Position numbers and translations under genes: made by a program. A stretch of 64,000 nucleotides of DNA, from positions 2,294,001 to 2,358,000 of the forward strand of contig JACJYL010000001.1 of the NCBI GenBank assembly GCA_020636105.1. The letters run 5' to 3'. The stretch comes from Lewinellaceae bacterium (GTDB lineage Bacteria; Bacteroidota; Bacteroidia; Chitinophagales; Saprospiraceae). This document shows, piece after piece, positions 1-9,120 of this stretch. Each line of letters begins with the position of its first letter. Within the stretch, counting starts at the first letter, position 1. The notes beneath the pieces are model-generated. The model ran no database searches. It was not told where the DNA came from and saw nothing but the letters and a program-made list of their open reading frames with translations.

Positions 1-383
1 CATCCGGATCCGAAGCGAGTAGCGGCAGCGGCGGCGAATTTAGATTTGAATTCCGCAAATGAGCCAAAATCACGGTTGATGGCTTTGTGGATATTCATAC
101 GCTCAGAAGGCTCTCCTCCCCCATTGGGAGACATCACCTTCCAAAACAGGTCGTGATTGTAAAACCCACCACCGTTATTTCTGACGGCCCCGGAATATTT
201 GGAAATATTAGCCAGAATATCCTCGATAGACATATTCTCAAGTTCCGTTCCGGCAATGGCATTATTTAGGTTGTTAGTGTACCCTGCATGGTGCTTGGTA
301 TGATGAATCTCCATGGTACGTGCGTCGATATTTGGCTCAAGCGCATCGTAAGCGTAAGGTAAATCAGGTAATTGAAAAGCCAT
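1..383 (-). CDS. sod: Fe/Mn superoxide dismutase, N-terminal 127 residues (cut by window edge)
   Basis: Superoxide dismutase converts superoxide to hydrogen peroxide and oxygen in the cytoplasm. The reading frame begins at the ATG at 381-383 and runs off the left edge, so about the last 75 residues are missing. The start MAFQLPDLPYAYDALEP is typical of the family. The first metal-ligand histidine (H27, in MEIHHTKHH), the active-site tyrosine Y35 and the second metal ligand H77 (in GGFYNHDLFW) are all visible. The remaining Asp and His ligands, and the residues that separate iron from manganese forms, lie outside the window, so the metal cannot be assigned. It is transcribed divergently from the cyclase gene and has a good -7 box upstream. 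Confidence 0.95.
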   Translation of the reverse strand, partial: MAFQLPDLPYAYDALEPNIDARTMEIHHTKHHAGYTNNLNNAIAGTELENMSIEDILANISKYSGAVRNNGGGFYNHDLFWKVMSPNGGGEPSERMNIHKAINRDFGSFAEFKSKFAAAAATRFGSG

Positions 384-423
384 AAATATATTTTTTAGTT
401 TGTTATAGAATGGTTTGTTTCGA

Positions 424-450
424 CAAAGATAAAAATTATGCTTTAAAACC
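424..450 (-). promoter_or_regulatory. Candidate housekeeping promoter for sod
   Basis: On the minus strand TATCTTTG (424-431) matches the Bacteroidota -7 consensus TAnnTTTG exactly, about 40 bases before the sod start. The -33 position (around 445-450) reads GGTTTT, a poor match to TTTG. The call rests mainly on the -7 box. Confidence 0.55.
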
Positions 451-483
451 TCTATCTTACTAAAACAACATCCTATTATCGGT

Positions 484-511
484 TTTGTTTGTTCTAAATA
501 AACTATTTTTG
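484..511 (+). promoter_or_regulatory. Candidate housekeeping promoter for the cyclase
   Basis: TTTG at 484-487 is followed after 16 bases by TATTTTTG at 504-511, which fits TAnnTTTG. The spacer is shorter than the usual 17-23 bases. Transcription would start near 517, leaving a leader of about 20 bases before the ATG at 539. Confidence 0.4.
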
Positions 512-538
512 CCCCGAACCGGCCATTGACACACAACC

Positions 539-1684
539 ATGAGAATTCTTAATATTGTCAGATTAAAGATAAAAGGGCAAAGAGTGGCCTGGATCACCAT
601 CGGCTGGACCATGGCAGCATTGCTCGACAATATAAATACCCGAACCATTGGAGCCTCCCGGTATATTGAGGTGTTGCCGGATTACGAATTCAACTTTGTT
701 TTCAACATTAATATTTTCAGTGCCTTTTTAGCGGGTATTATTTCCGGAAGCCTGCTGATCTTCTACCTTCGGGAAAGATTCAGAAAAGCATCCTTCGGCT
801 ATGCAATTTTGATCAACGCGCTGATCATTTCAGCCCTCAATGTGGCCATCAGCGCTCTTTCCTATACTTTGTTCATTGCCTTCAAACTCGGGCTCGGCCT
901 TTTTCACCCGGAAGTTCTGGAACTTAGCTCAAGACTGATCCAGGACACGATGTTTTACAAAAAACTGCTGTTTTGGTTTTTCCTGGTCATGCTGACCATA
1001 ATAGGGCTGCACGTCAACGAAAAGTACGGCCAGGGCATTCTAGGAAAGCTCATCATGGGGAAATACCTGCGCCCCAGGGAGGAAGAACGCATTTTTATGT
1101 TTGTCGACATTCGTTCCTCCACTACTATTGCCGAACAGCTGGGACACCTTCGCTTTTTTGAATTGCTCAATGATTTTTACCGCGACCTGACCAATCCCAT
1201 CATTTATAAATCAGGAGAAATTTACCAGTACGTCGGAGACGAAATCGTCGTATCCTGGCCTATGAAGGAGGGACTGCATAATGCCAGTTGCCTTCGTTGT
1301 TTTTATGACATCAAGGCCACACTGGAAACCTTATCCGGCGAATACAAAAAAAAGTATGGCCTCGTTCCTGTCGTAAAAGCCGGCCTGCACTGCGGCCTTG
1401 TAACCACCGGAGAGATCGGTGTGATCAAAAAAGATATCGTTTTTTCGGGAGATGTCATGAATACCACTTCCCGCATCCAGGCGCAATGCAACCGCTTCGG
1501 GGTGGATATCCTGCTTTCCAAAACCCTGCTCGACAAACTCAAACTTCCCCCGGATGAGTTTCCCCGGAAAAGAGTCGGTATGATCGAGTTGCGCGGCAGA
1601 CGCCAAAAAGTGGAACTCTATTCCTTTGGCGACGAGGAAGCTGAGGTGGAAATGGAAAAAAGAATGACGCGAAGACGGAGGTAG
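539..1684 (+). CDS. Membrane-anchored class III adenylate/guanylate cyclase
   Basis: A 381-residue protein. Hydrophobic segments at about 54-78, 86-118 and 142-158 form an N-terminal membrane module, followed by a cytoplasmic class III nucleotide cyclase domain from about 183 to 365. The two metal-binding aspartates are D190 (FVDIRSST) and D234 (YVGDE). The transition-state Asn/Arg pair is N308 and R312 (MNTTSR). The position that normally holds the adenine-selecting Lys, four residues before D234, is Gln230, and the partner position before GDVMN is also not the usual Asp, so the purine base used cannot be read from sequence. The product should be a cyclic nucleotide second messenger. It appears monocistronic. 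No upstream sensor domain is visible apart from the membrane module. Confidence 0.9.
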   Translation: MRILNIVRLKIKGQRVAWITIGWTMAALLDNINTRTIGASRYIEVLPDYEFNFVFNINIFSAFLAGIISGSLLIFYLRERFRKASFGYAILINALIISALNVAISALSYTLFIAFKLGLGLFHPEVLELSSRLIQDTMFYKKLLFWFFLVMLTIIGLHVNEKYGQGILGKLIMGKYLRPREEERIFMFVDIRSSTTIAEQLGHLRFFELLNDFYRDLTNPIIYKSGEIYQYVGDEIVVSWPMKEGLHNASCLRCFYDIKATLETLSGEYKKKYGLVPVVKAGLHCGLVTTGEIGVIKKDIVFSGDVMNTTSRIQAQCNRFGVDILLSKTLLDKLKLPPDEFPRKRVGMIELRGRRQKVELYSFGDEEAEVEMEKRMTRRRR

Positions 1685-1791
1685 AACAATAGCTATTGCC
1701 CATTGTCGCATTTTTGTCAGGATCAGGATTTTGAGGATTGCAGGATTAACAGAATTGGCTATTGTTAGTATTCATAATCCTTTTTTCCAGC

Positions 1792-1833
1792 AACGAGTAA
1801 CGAGCAACGAGCAACAAGTAACGAGCAACCAAC
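1792..1833 (+). repeat. Heptanucleotide tandem array, six units (AACGAGC-like)
   Basis: Six consecutive 7-base units: AACGAGT, AACGAGC, AACGAGC, AACAAGT, AACGAGC, AACCAAC. The array lies just before the giant PKD gene. The complement of the same unit recurs just after that gene (8758-8792), so the two arrays form inverted flanks. The rest of 1685-1925 shows no convincing gene; the open frame entering the PKD gene from a TTG at 1731 runs straight through the array and is not taken as coding. Confidence 0.8.
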
Positions 1834-1925
1834 AACCCCTCCCGAAAAAAATCCAATCTCATATCTTTTCGTTTTTCGGAAATGAGCATTTCTTTTTCGT
1901 ATCTTACGTCTCCAAAAACAAATCT

Positions 1926-4900
1926 ATGATTATGCGTATTTACACAACAATCCTCCTTGCGCTAATTTCTTTTTCCCTTAATGCGCAAACCACCTTTTCT
2001 GACCAGACCGCCAATCTTTTTTATCCATTCGTCCACAGCGGAGCCCCAATGGGAGTGGCTGACATGAACGGAGACGGCTTAGATGACATCATCCGACTCG
2101 ACGGCACTTCGACTCTTCGTTTTGATTATCAACCCTCAACAGGCAATACTTTTACCGGGTTTACTTACGGCCAATTGCAGGGAACCCAATGGGGCATGTG
2201 CATTGCCGATGCCGACGAAAACGGGTTTAATGATTTTTTTACCGGTGGTGGATACAACGGACTCAAATTACTCAAAGCCGATAACAGCGGAAGTTCCTAT
2301 AGTTTAAGCACCATTTCTATCCTGCCCATTTTCCTGCAAGGGGCCAATTTTGCCGACATCGACAATGACGGAGATTTGGATATTTTTGCCTGTAATGATG
2401 TGGGGCTGAGTCATGTGTACCGGAATGACGGCCCCGGATCTATGATTTACGACGAGAACCTGATCAATACGGCTTCCACGGTGCCTTCCGACAATTCGGG
2501 GAACTACGGCTCCGTCTGGACCGATTACGACAGCGATGGTGACCTGGATCTCTACATCTCCAAATGCAGGCAAGACGTTACCAATCCCAACGACGGACGC
2601 CGCCTGAACCTATTGTTTCAAAACGATGGCCAGGGCAATTTCGTCGACGTGGCGGAAGAAGCCGGCCTGCTCCCCCACGGGCAATCGTGGGCAACCGATT
2701 TTGCCGACATCGACAATGACGGCGACCTCGATTGTTTTGTGATCAACCACGATATTGATTGTAACCTGTATATCAACAACGGCCTCAATTATTTTACCGA
2801 CATCATGGCTAATTCAGGCATGGCGAGTGCCCTGAGTACCGCCGGCGACGGCATACAGTGTAAGTTTGTGGATTTTGATAACGATACTTATGTCGATTTA
2901 CTGTATTCCACCAACGGAACAAATCATTTACTTTTCCGCAATAACGGCAACCAGACTTTCACCCAGGTCAACAACTGGATTCCCGTCAATAACAGGATTC
3001 ACAGCTTTGCCACCGGAGACCTCAATGATGACGGATTTATTGATTTCGTGGCCGGTTTCGGCAATGCCTTCAATACCCCTAACAACCAGGTTTCAGATAA
3101 ATTATTCCTCAACAACGGTAACAATAACCACTACTTCAAAGTACGCCTTGACGGGGTATTTTCGAACGAAAATGGTATCGGCGCCCGCCTTGAAATTTAC
3201 GGAGCCTGGGGAAAACAGATCCGGGAAATACGTTCCGGGGAAAGTTATGGCATCACGACTTCCCTGGCAGCCCATTTTGGATTGGGCACCGCTACGGCCA
3301 TCGATAGCCTGATCGTCAGGTGGCCTTCTGGCTACGTCGATCAGATCAACCAACCCAATATTGACCAGACCCTTGTATTTATTGAAGCCAGCAACTGTAT
3401 CGCGGTGGCTGATTTTGATGCAACGGTAACCAACAATACCGTAAACTTTACGGATCAAAGCTCCGGAGGAACGGCCACCTGGTTCTGGAATTTTGGCGAC
3501 GGCACTACCGCCTCCGGGCCTAACCCTGAACATACCTATAGTAATATCGGTATTTATGAGGTGTGCCTGACCGTTACCGGCAATTGCGGCAGCGATCATT
3601 TTTGTAAGGCGGTAAATGTGAATTGCGCTCTGCCCGTTGTGGATTTTGCCACGGTGACCAATGGCCTGACGGCCAATTTCACCAGCAATATCACCGGAAC
3701 GGCGAATTCCTTTGTTTGGGATTTTGGAGATGGTACCGGTCTTGCCGGAAATCCCAATGCTTCGCATACCTATGTAGCTCCCGGGCTTTATACGATCTGC
3801 TTTGAGGCGAGCAATGAATGTGGCCCCGTCCAAATTTGCCACGATATTCCTGTAGGTTGTACCCCTCCTTTTGCAGGATTCAGCGTACAGGTAAATGAAC
3901 TTACGCTGACCTTTTCCGATGAATCCAGTCCTTCTGTTTATCAGTGGTTATGGGATTTCGGAGACGGAACCACTTCTTTGCAACAAAACCCGATACATAC
4001 TTATGCGCAACCCGGCACCTACCTGATATGCCTGACGGTTACGTCCGATTGTGGTTCAAACCAGGTTTGTTTACAAGCCACCATCAACTGTGCCCCTCCC
4101 AGTGTAGGATTCCAGGCACAAGTCAGCCAACTGACCATAGCCTTCACCAACACTTCCGACCAGGGGGCCACGCAATGGCTTTGGAATTTTGGGGATGGTA
4201 CTACCTCTACCATGGAAAACCCCATACACACCTTTCCCGGCCCCGGCACCTATACGGTTTGCCTCAGCGCTACCGATGAATGCGGAACGTCACAGGTATG
4301 TCTGCCGATAACCCTGAATTGCACCCCACCATCTCCCGGATTCCAGGCACAGGTCAGCCAGCTGACCATTGCCTTTACCGATACCTCCAGTCCTGAGGTA
4401 ACCGGATGGTTGTGGGATTTCGGCGATGGTACCACCTCCACCCAAGAAAATCCTACCCATACTTTCCCGGGACCGGGCACTTACAATATATGCCAGACGG
4501 TAACTTCTCCGTGCAGTTCGTCACAGGTATGCCTGATGGTCACCTTAAATTGCGCCCCTCCGACCGCAGGATTCCAGGCGTCAATTAATCAACTGACGGT
4601 CAATTTTACAGACAATTCAAGCGCAAGCACCACCGATTGGTTATGGAACTTTGGCGACGGTACGGCCTCCCTTTCCGAAAATCCGAGCCATACATTTCCC
4701 GGGCCGGGCACCTACAATGTTTGCCTGACCTCCTCTAATGATTGTGGAAGCAATACCATATGTCTGCCCATTACCGTCAATTGCGCCCCTCCTTCGGTAG
4801 GGTTCCAGGCACAGGTTAGTGGACTCACCACCAACTTTTTTAATAATTCCAGCCCTGATGTCACCCAGTGGTTATGGGATTTTGGCGACGGAACCACCTC

Positions 4901-7900
4901 CACTCTGGAAGACCCTGTCCATACTTTTTCGGGCCCCGGCACCTATAATGTATGTCTGACCGGAACTTCCGTGTGCGGATCCCAACAAGTGTGCCTCCAG
5001 GTAACGGTCAACTGTGCCGCACCCTCGGCAGGATTCCAGGCCCAGGTGAATCAACTCACCGTTACCCTCACCGACACCTCGGATCCGAACGTCACCCAAT
5101 GGCTTTGGAATTTTGGGGACGGAACCACTTCCACCCTGGAAAATCCCTCGCATACCTACCCAGTGCCGGGTACTTATACGATTTGCCAGACGGTAACGTC
5201 CACCTGCGGCACGAACCAGATATGTCTACCCGTAACCGTCAATTGTGCTCCACCGACTGCGGGTTTCCAGGTGCAACCCAATAATTTAACGGTTTCCCTG
5301 ACGGATACCTCAAGTCCGGAAGTCATCCAATGGTTATGGGACTTCAATGATGGCACCACCTCCAACGAACAAAACCCGACCCATACTTTTGCCAATGCAG
5401 GCAGTTACCTCATTTGCCTCACGGCGACCTCCATTTGCGGATCGTCCCAGGTTTGTCTTCCGGTGACCGTCAATTGTGCGCCTCCGGCCGTAGGTTTCGA
5501 TGCTCAGGTCAATCAACTGACGGTTTCACTGACCAATAGTTCAAGTCCGGATGCTGAACAGTGGGTTTGGAATTTCGGGGACGGAACCTCCTCTACTGAA
5601 GAAAACCCGACCCATACTTTCGCAGCGCCGGGTACATATAATATTTGTCTGACGGCTATTTCTTCCTGTTCTTCTAACCAGGTTTGTCTGCTCGTTACGG
5701 TAACCTGCACCTTGCCCACCGCCAGTTTTGTGGTTCAGGAAAATCAGTCCACGGTATCCTTCACCGACTTTTCGGGCCCCGGGATTACGCAATGGCTGTG
5801 GACCTTCGGGGACGGAACCTCCTCTACGGAGCAGCATCCTATCCATACCTACACAGTTTCAGGCGTTTATAATGTATGTCTTGTAGTGACCAATGATTGT
5901 GGCACGGATCAATATTGCGAAGCCGTGGCCATCGACTGTCCCGGCCCAGAGGCGGCTTTTTCGGCCCAGGCCAACCACTACACCGTCAACTTTACGGACA
6001 ATTCCGTCAACAGCCCGATCGCATGGGCCTGGAACTTTGGTGACGGCACCACTTCGACCCAACAAAATCCGCTGCATATTTATTCGGAAACAGGCAATTA
6101 CACCGTTTGCCTGACCGTAACCAATAGCTGCGGACAAAATACCGTTTGCCAGGACATCACCATTACCTGCCCGGCACCTCTGGCCATTTTTACCCACCAG
6201 TCTGATGGGTACACCACCATTTTCCATGATATTTCCAATAATCAACCCACCACCTGGGCCTGGAACTTTGGCGACGGCAACACTTCGACCCAACAAAACC
6301 CGACCCACACCTATGCAGTGGAAGGTTCATTCACCGTTTGCCTTACGGTGACCAATAACTGCGGTCAGAATTCCTATTGCGAAACCATCAACATTACCTG
6401 TGCCGAACCGGCCGCGGCCTTTAGCGTAAGTAATACCAATGTGACCGCCACTTTTACTGACAATACGGCGAACAATCCAACGGAATGGCAATGGAATTTT
6501 GGCGACGGCAATACTTCCAACCAGCAAAACCCTGTCCACACCTATGCTGTTCCGGGTTCTTACACCGTTTGTCTCACGGCAACCAACAATTGCGGGACCG
6601 ATCAACATTGTATGCAGGTAGTCATCACTTGTGCGGTGCCCCAGGCCGGATTTATGCAACAAAGCAATGAACTGACGGCCAATTTCCTGGATTTTTCCAC
6701 CAACAACCCGACCTCATGGATGTGGGAGTTTGGGGACGGAGGAACTTCTACGCTCCAGAATCCTACGCACACTTATTCCCTTCCGGGAACGTACACGGTA
6801 TGCCTGACCGCTTCCAGTGTTTGTGGTAATAACCAAACTTGTAACCAGGTCATCATTACCTGCTCCCCACCACAGGCGGGCTTTGGCTTCCAGGCGAATG
6901 AGCTGGTGGTGTCCTTTACTGATAATTCGACCAACAGTCCGATTTCATGGAGCTGGAATTTTGGCGACGGCACGACCGCTACGGTGCAAAACCCGACGCA
7001 TACTTATGCCTTGCCAGGCACTTATACGGTATGCCTCACCGTCTCCTCGATTTGTGGCAACACCCAAATTTGCAATGAAGTGAACACCAATTGTCCTCCG
7101 CCTGCGGTAGGATTTGAGGTACAGATCAATGAATTGAACGTAGGTTTTTCAGATACCTCCTCCGATGAAGTTTCCCAATGGTCATGGGACTTTGGGGATG
7201 GAAACTCCTCAGGGCAGCAAAATCCGACCCACGCCTATGCGGTACCGGGCACTTATGAAGTATGCCTCACCGTCACTTCAGATTGCGGCTCTTCGGAAGT
7301 TTGTTTATCAATAACTGTAAATTGTGCCCTCCCCACAGTAGGTTATTCCGCCCAGGCCAACCAACTATCCGTCAACTTTACGGACAACTCCGATGAAGCA
7401 GTGACTTCCTGGTTATGGAATTTCGGGGATGGCAATACCTCCACTGAGCAAAATCCTGCTCATACTTATGCCAGCCCGGGCACTTATAGTGTTTGTTTGA
7501 CGGGAACTTCTGTTTGCGGCTCAGCCCAGGTTTGCCAAAATTTGACGGTTGACTGCAGTGCCCCCACCGCAGCCTTCAGCACCACCCAGAATCAGCTTGC
7601 CGTGAATTTCACCGACAACTCTATTGGGCAGGTGAGCAGCTGGTCGTGGGATTTTGGGGACGGCAATACATCCAATTTGGAAAATCCGGCCCATACTTAT
7701 GCTTTGGCGGGCACCTATACCGTTTGTCTGACCGTGAGCAGTATCTGCGGTACGGATCAGTTTTGTCAAACAATCACCGTATCCTGCCCGGCGCCCCAGG
7801 CCGGTTTTACTTTCCAGCCGGATCAGCTGAGTGTGACTTTTACCGACAATTCCACCAACAACCCTACGCAATGGTTCTGGAATTTCGGCGATGGCAATTT

Positions 7901-8756
7901 CTCATCGGAGCAAAACCCTGTACATGTTTACGCGACCCCGGGATCTTATACGGCTTGTCTGACGGTAAGCGGAAATTGCGGCAGCAATCAATTCTGTCAG
8001 CAGGTGAACGTTATCTGTTCCCCGCCGCAGGCAGCTTTTGAAGTAGCAACCTATAACCTGACCGCCACCCTAACGGACAACTCCACCAACAACCCGACCC
8101 AGTGGTTATGGGATTTCGGTGACGGCATCACCTCCAATATGGTGAATCCTGTGCACGAATATGCCGTGGCGGGCACCTACAACATTTGCCTCACCGCATC
8201 CAGTGTCTGTGGCAATAACCAAACCTGTCAATCCATCACTGTGGATTGTACAGCACCTGAAGCCATTTTTGCCATCAACGGAAGTGGTCTGAGCCAGGTA
8301 TTCCAGGACGTTTCAACCAACAACCCCGAATCATGGCTGTGGGATTTTGGCGACGGCTCCATTTCGGGCGAGCAAAACCCTTTCCATACCTTTGCGACAG
8401 CAGGAAGTTATACTATTTGTCTGACGGTTTCCAACGCCTGCGGCACCGATACTGACTGCCACCTCATCTTTCTGACTACCGCGACGGACAATCCGGAGTT
8501 GTTCGAAGAAATATCGCTGACTCCCAACCCGGCTTCCCATTATTTACAACTGGAGTACAAAGGAGAAACTGTCCTGAAAGCTGATATTCAGGTTTTCGAC
8601 ACCCATGGCAAAATGATTATGAAATTGAAAAATGAAAATATTGGCGGACCCGGTAATGGAAAAACCATAGACGTTGGGAATCTCCCGGCAGGGGTGTATA
8701 TTTTACTGATCGACACAGAACAGGGACGGGTAGTGAAACGGTTTGTGAAAATGTAA
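1926..8756 (+). CDS. Giant secreted FG-GAP/UnbV/PKD-repeat protein with T9SS sorting domain
   Basis: A 2276-residue exported protein. The start was set at the ATG at 1926, which gives a signal peptide (MIMRIYTTILLALISFSLNA, cut before QTTF); the open frame extends upstream only through a TTG and repeat DNA. Residues about 40-395 hold FG-GAP/VCBS-type calcium-binding loops such as DIDNDGDLD and DYDSDGDLD. About 413-485 is an ASPIC/UnbV domain (GARLEIYG, RSGESYG). About 488-2180 contains 22 PKD repeats, each with a W-x-W-x-FGDG core; the ninth reads FNDG. Each repeat also carries four cysteines spaced C-x6-C-x5-C-x6-C. The last 85 residues are a type A T9SS sorting domain (LTPNPASHYL ... LPAGVYILLI). 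It is probably a surface adhesin or filament-like protein; its ligand is unknown. Confidence 0.93.
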   Translation: MIMRIYTTILLALISFSLNAQTTFSDQTANLFYPFVHSGAPMGVADMNGDGLDDIIRLDGTSTLRFDYQPSTGNTFTGFTYGQLQGTQWGMCIADADENGFNDFFTGGGYNGLKLLKADNSGSSYSLSTISILPIFLQGANFADIDNDGDLDIFACNDVGLSHVYRNDGPGSMIYDENLINTASTVPSDNSGNYGSVWTDYDSDGDLDLYISKCRQDVTNPNDGRRLNLLFQNDGQGNFVDVAEEAGLLPHGQSWATDFADIDNDGDLDCFVINHDIDCNLYINNGLNYFTDIMANSGMASALSTAGDGIQCKFVDFDNDTYVDLLYSTNGTNHLLFRNNGNQTFTQVNNWIPVNNRIHSFATGDLNDDGFIDFVAGFGNAFNTPNNQVSDKLFLNNGNNNHYFKVRLDGVFSNENGIGARLEIYGAWGKQIREIRSGESYGITTSLAAHFGLGTATAIDSLIVRWPSGYVDQINQPNIDQTLVFIEASNCIAVADFDATVTNNTVNFTDQSSGGTATWFWNFGDGTTASGPNPEHTYSNIGIYEVCLTVTGNCGSDHFCKAVNVNCALPVVDFATVTNGLTANFTSNITGTANSFVWDFGDGTGLAGNPNASHTYVAPGLYTICFEASNECGPVQICHDIPVGCTPPFAGFSVQVNELTLTFSDESSPSVYQWLWDFGDGTTSLQQNPIHTYAQPGTYLICLTVTSDCGSNQVCLQATINCAPPSVGFQAQVSQLTIAFTNTSDQGATQWLWNFGDGTTSTMENPIHTFPGPGTYTVCLSATDECGTSQVCLPITLNCTPPSPGFQAQVSQLTIAFTDTSSPEVTGWLWDFGDGTTSTQENPTHTFPGPGTYNICQTVTSPCSSSQVCLMVTLNCAPPTAGFQASINQLTVNFTDNSSASTTDWLWNFGDGTASLSENPSHTFPGPGTYNVCLTSSNDCGSNTICLPITVNCAPPSVGFQAQVSGLTTNFFNNSSPDVTQWLWDFGDGTTSTLEDPVHTFSGPGTYNVCLTGTSVCGSQQVCLQVTVNCAAPSAGFQAQVNQLTVTLTDTSDPNVTQWLWNFGDGTTSTLENPSHTYPVPGTYTICQTVTSTCGTNQICLPVTVNCAPPTAGFQVQPNNLTVSLTDTSSPEVIQWLWDFNDGTTSNEQNPTHTFANAGSYLICLTATSICGSSQVCLPVTVNCAPPAVGFDAQVNQLTVSLTNSSSPDAEQWVWNFGDGTSSTEENPTHTFAAPGTYNICLTAISSCSSNQVCLLVTVTCTLPTASFVVQENQSTVSFTDFSGPGITQWLWTFGDGTSSTEQHPIHTYTVSGVYNVCLVVTNDCGTDQYCEAVAIDCPGPEAAFSAQANHYTVNFTDNSVNSPIAWAWNFGDGTTSTQQNPLHIYSETGNYTVCLTVTNSCGQNTVCQDITITCPAPLAIFTHQSDGYTTIFHDISNNQPTTWAWNFGDGNTSTQQNPTHTYAVEGSFTVCLTVTNNCGQNSYCETINITCAEPAAAFSVSNTNVTATFTDNTANNPTEWQWNFGDGNTSNQQNPVHTYAVPGSYTVCLTATNNCGTDQHCMQVVITCAVPQAGFMQQSNELTANFLDFSTNNPTSWMWEFGDGGTSTLQNPTHTYSLPGTYTVCLTASSVCGNNQTCNQVIITCSPPQAGFGFQANELVVSFTDNSTNSPISWSWNFGDGTTATVQNPTHTYALPGTYTVCLTVSSICGNTQICNEVNTNCPPPAVGFEVQINELNVGFSDTSSDEVSQWSWDFGDGNSSGQQNPTHAYAVPGTYEVCLTVTSDCGSSEVCLSITVNCALPTVGYSAQANQLSVNFTDNSDEAVTSWLWNFGDGNTSTEQNPAHTYASPGTYSVCLTGTSVCGSAQVCQNLTVDCSAPTAAFSTTQNQLAVNFTDNSIGQVSSWSWDFGDGNTSNLENPAHTYALAGTYTVCLTVSSICGTDQFCQTITVSCPAPQAGFTFQPDQLSVTFTDNSTNNPTQWFWNFGDGNFSSEQNPVHVYATPGSYTACLTVSGNCGSNQFCQQVNVICSPPQAAFEVATYNLTATLTDNSTNNPTQWLWDFGDGITSNMVNPVHEYAVAGTYNICLTASSVCGNNQTCQSITVDCTAPEAIFAINGSGLSQVFQDVSTNNPESWLWDFGDGSISGEQNPFHTFATAGSYTICLTVSNACGTDTDCHLIFLTTATDNPELFEEISLTPNPASHYLQLEYKGETVLKADIQVFDTHGKMIMKLKNENIGGPGNGKTIDVGNLPAGVYILLIDTEQGRVVKRFVKM

Positions 8757-8757
8757 T

Positions 8758-8792
8758 GCTTGTTGCTCGTTGCTGGTTACTGGTTTCTCGTT
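8758..8792 (+). repeat. Heptanucleotide tandem array, five units (GCTCGTT-like)
   Basis: Units GCTTGTT, GCTCGTT, GCTGGTT, ACTGGTT and TCTCGTT follow the PKD stop codon directly. GCTCGTT is the reverse complement of AACGAGC, the unit found at 1792-1833, so the giant gene sits between inverted arrays of one heptamer family. Confidence 0.75.
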
Positions 8793-8834
8793 TGTCAAGG
8801 CCTAGAATAGCTTGATCTGTTTTAGGCCTTGACA
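8793..8834 (+). terminator. Long stem-loop after the PKD gene
   Basis: TGTCAAGGCCTA (8793-8804) is perfectly complementary to TAGGCCTTGACA (8823-8834). Six further pairs, including G-U wobbles, close the stem to about 18 pairs with a 6-base loop. No U-tract follows, so it may stabilise or end the message without being a classical intrinsic terminator. The remaining DNA to 9076 shows no gene or other structure that I can support. Confidence 0.5.
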
Positions 8835-9076
8835 GCATGAGTTACAGGTTTGTCATGGCCGGGTAAGGTATATTCCTGTTAAGGCTTTAAGCCTCAGAAT
8901 CCTGAACATGTGGCTGTTTACCTCCGGAGTTTGTAACGAGCTTTCCTTTTTTTGTCCGACTGGAAATTTCAACACCCATAGAACACCAGATCCATTGACA
9001 CTTAATCATCCAAATTGGAACATGAATACTATCACAGTATCTCAGCATCAAAATATTACAGTTTCAAAAAAATACT

Positions 9077-9084
9077 TACCTTCG
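9077..9084 (+). promoter_or_regulatory. Possible -7 box for the FKBP gene
   Basis: TACCTTCG differs by one base from TAnnTTTG and lies 37 bases before the ATG at 9121. No TTTG stands at the proper distance upstream, so support is weak. Confidence 0.33.
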
Positions 9085-9120
9085 CCCTTTTAAACAACGA
9101 CACAAACAAAATTTAATTTA

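Noticed and set aside
1687..1698. CAATAGCTATTG palindrome after the cyclase gene
   Set aside because: Only 12 bases with no loop or T-run; too weak to call a terminator or operator.
1731..1925. N-terminal extension of the PKD protein from a TTG
   Set aside because: It crosses the heptamer array and would hide a clean signal peptide that starts at 1926.
3102..6308. Long minus-strand open frames opposite the PKD repeats (for example 3102-3842 and 5859-6308)
   Set aside because: They recur with each PKD repeat because the repeat DNA is open in that frame; no starts, no family similarity, and they lie fully inside a clear gene.
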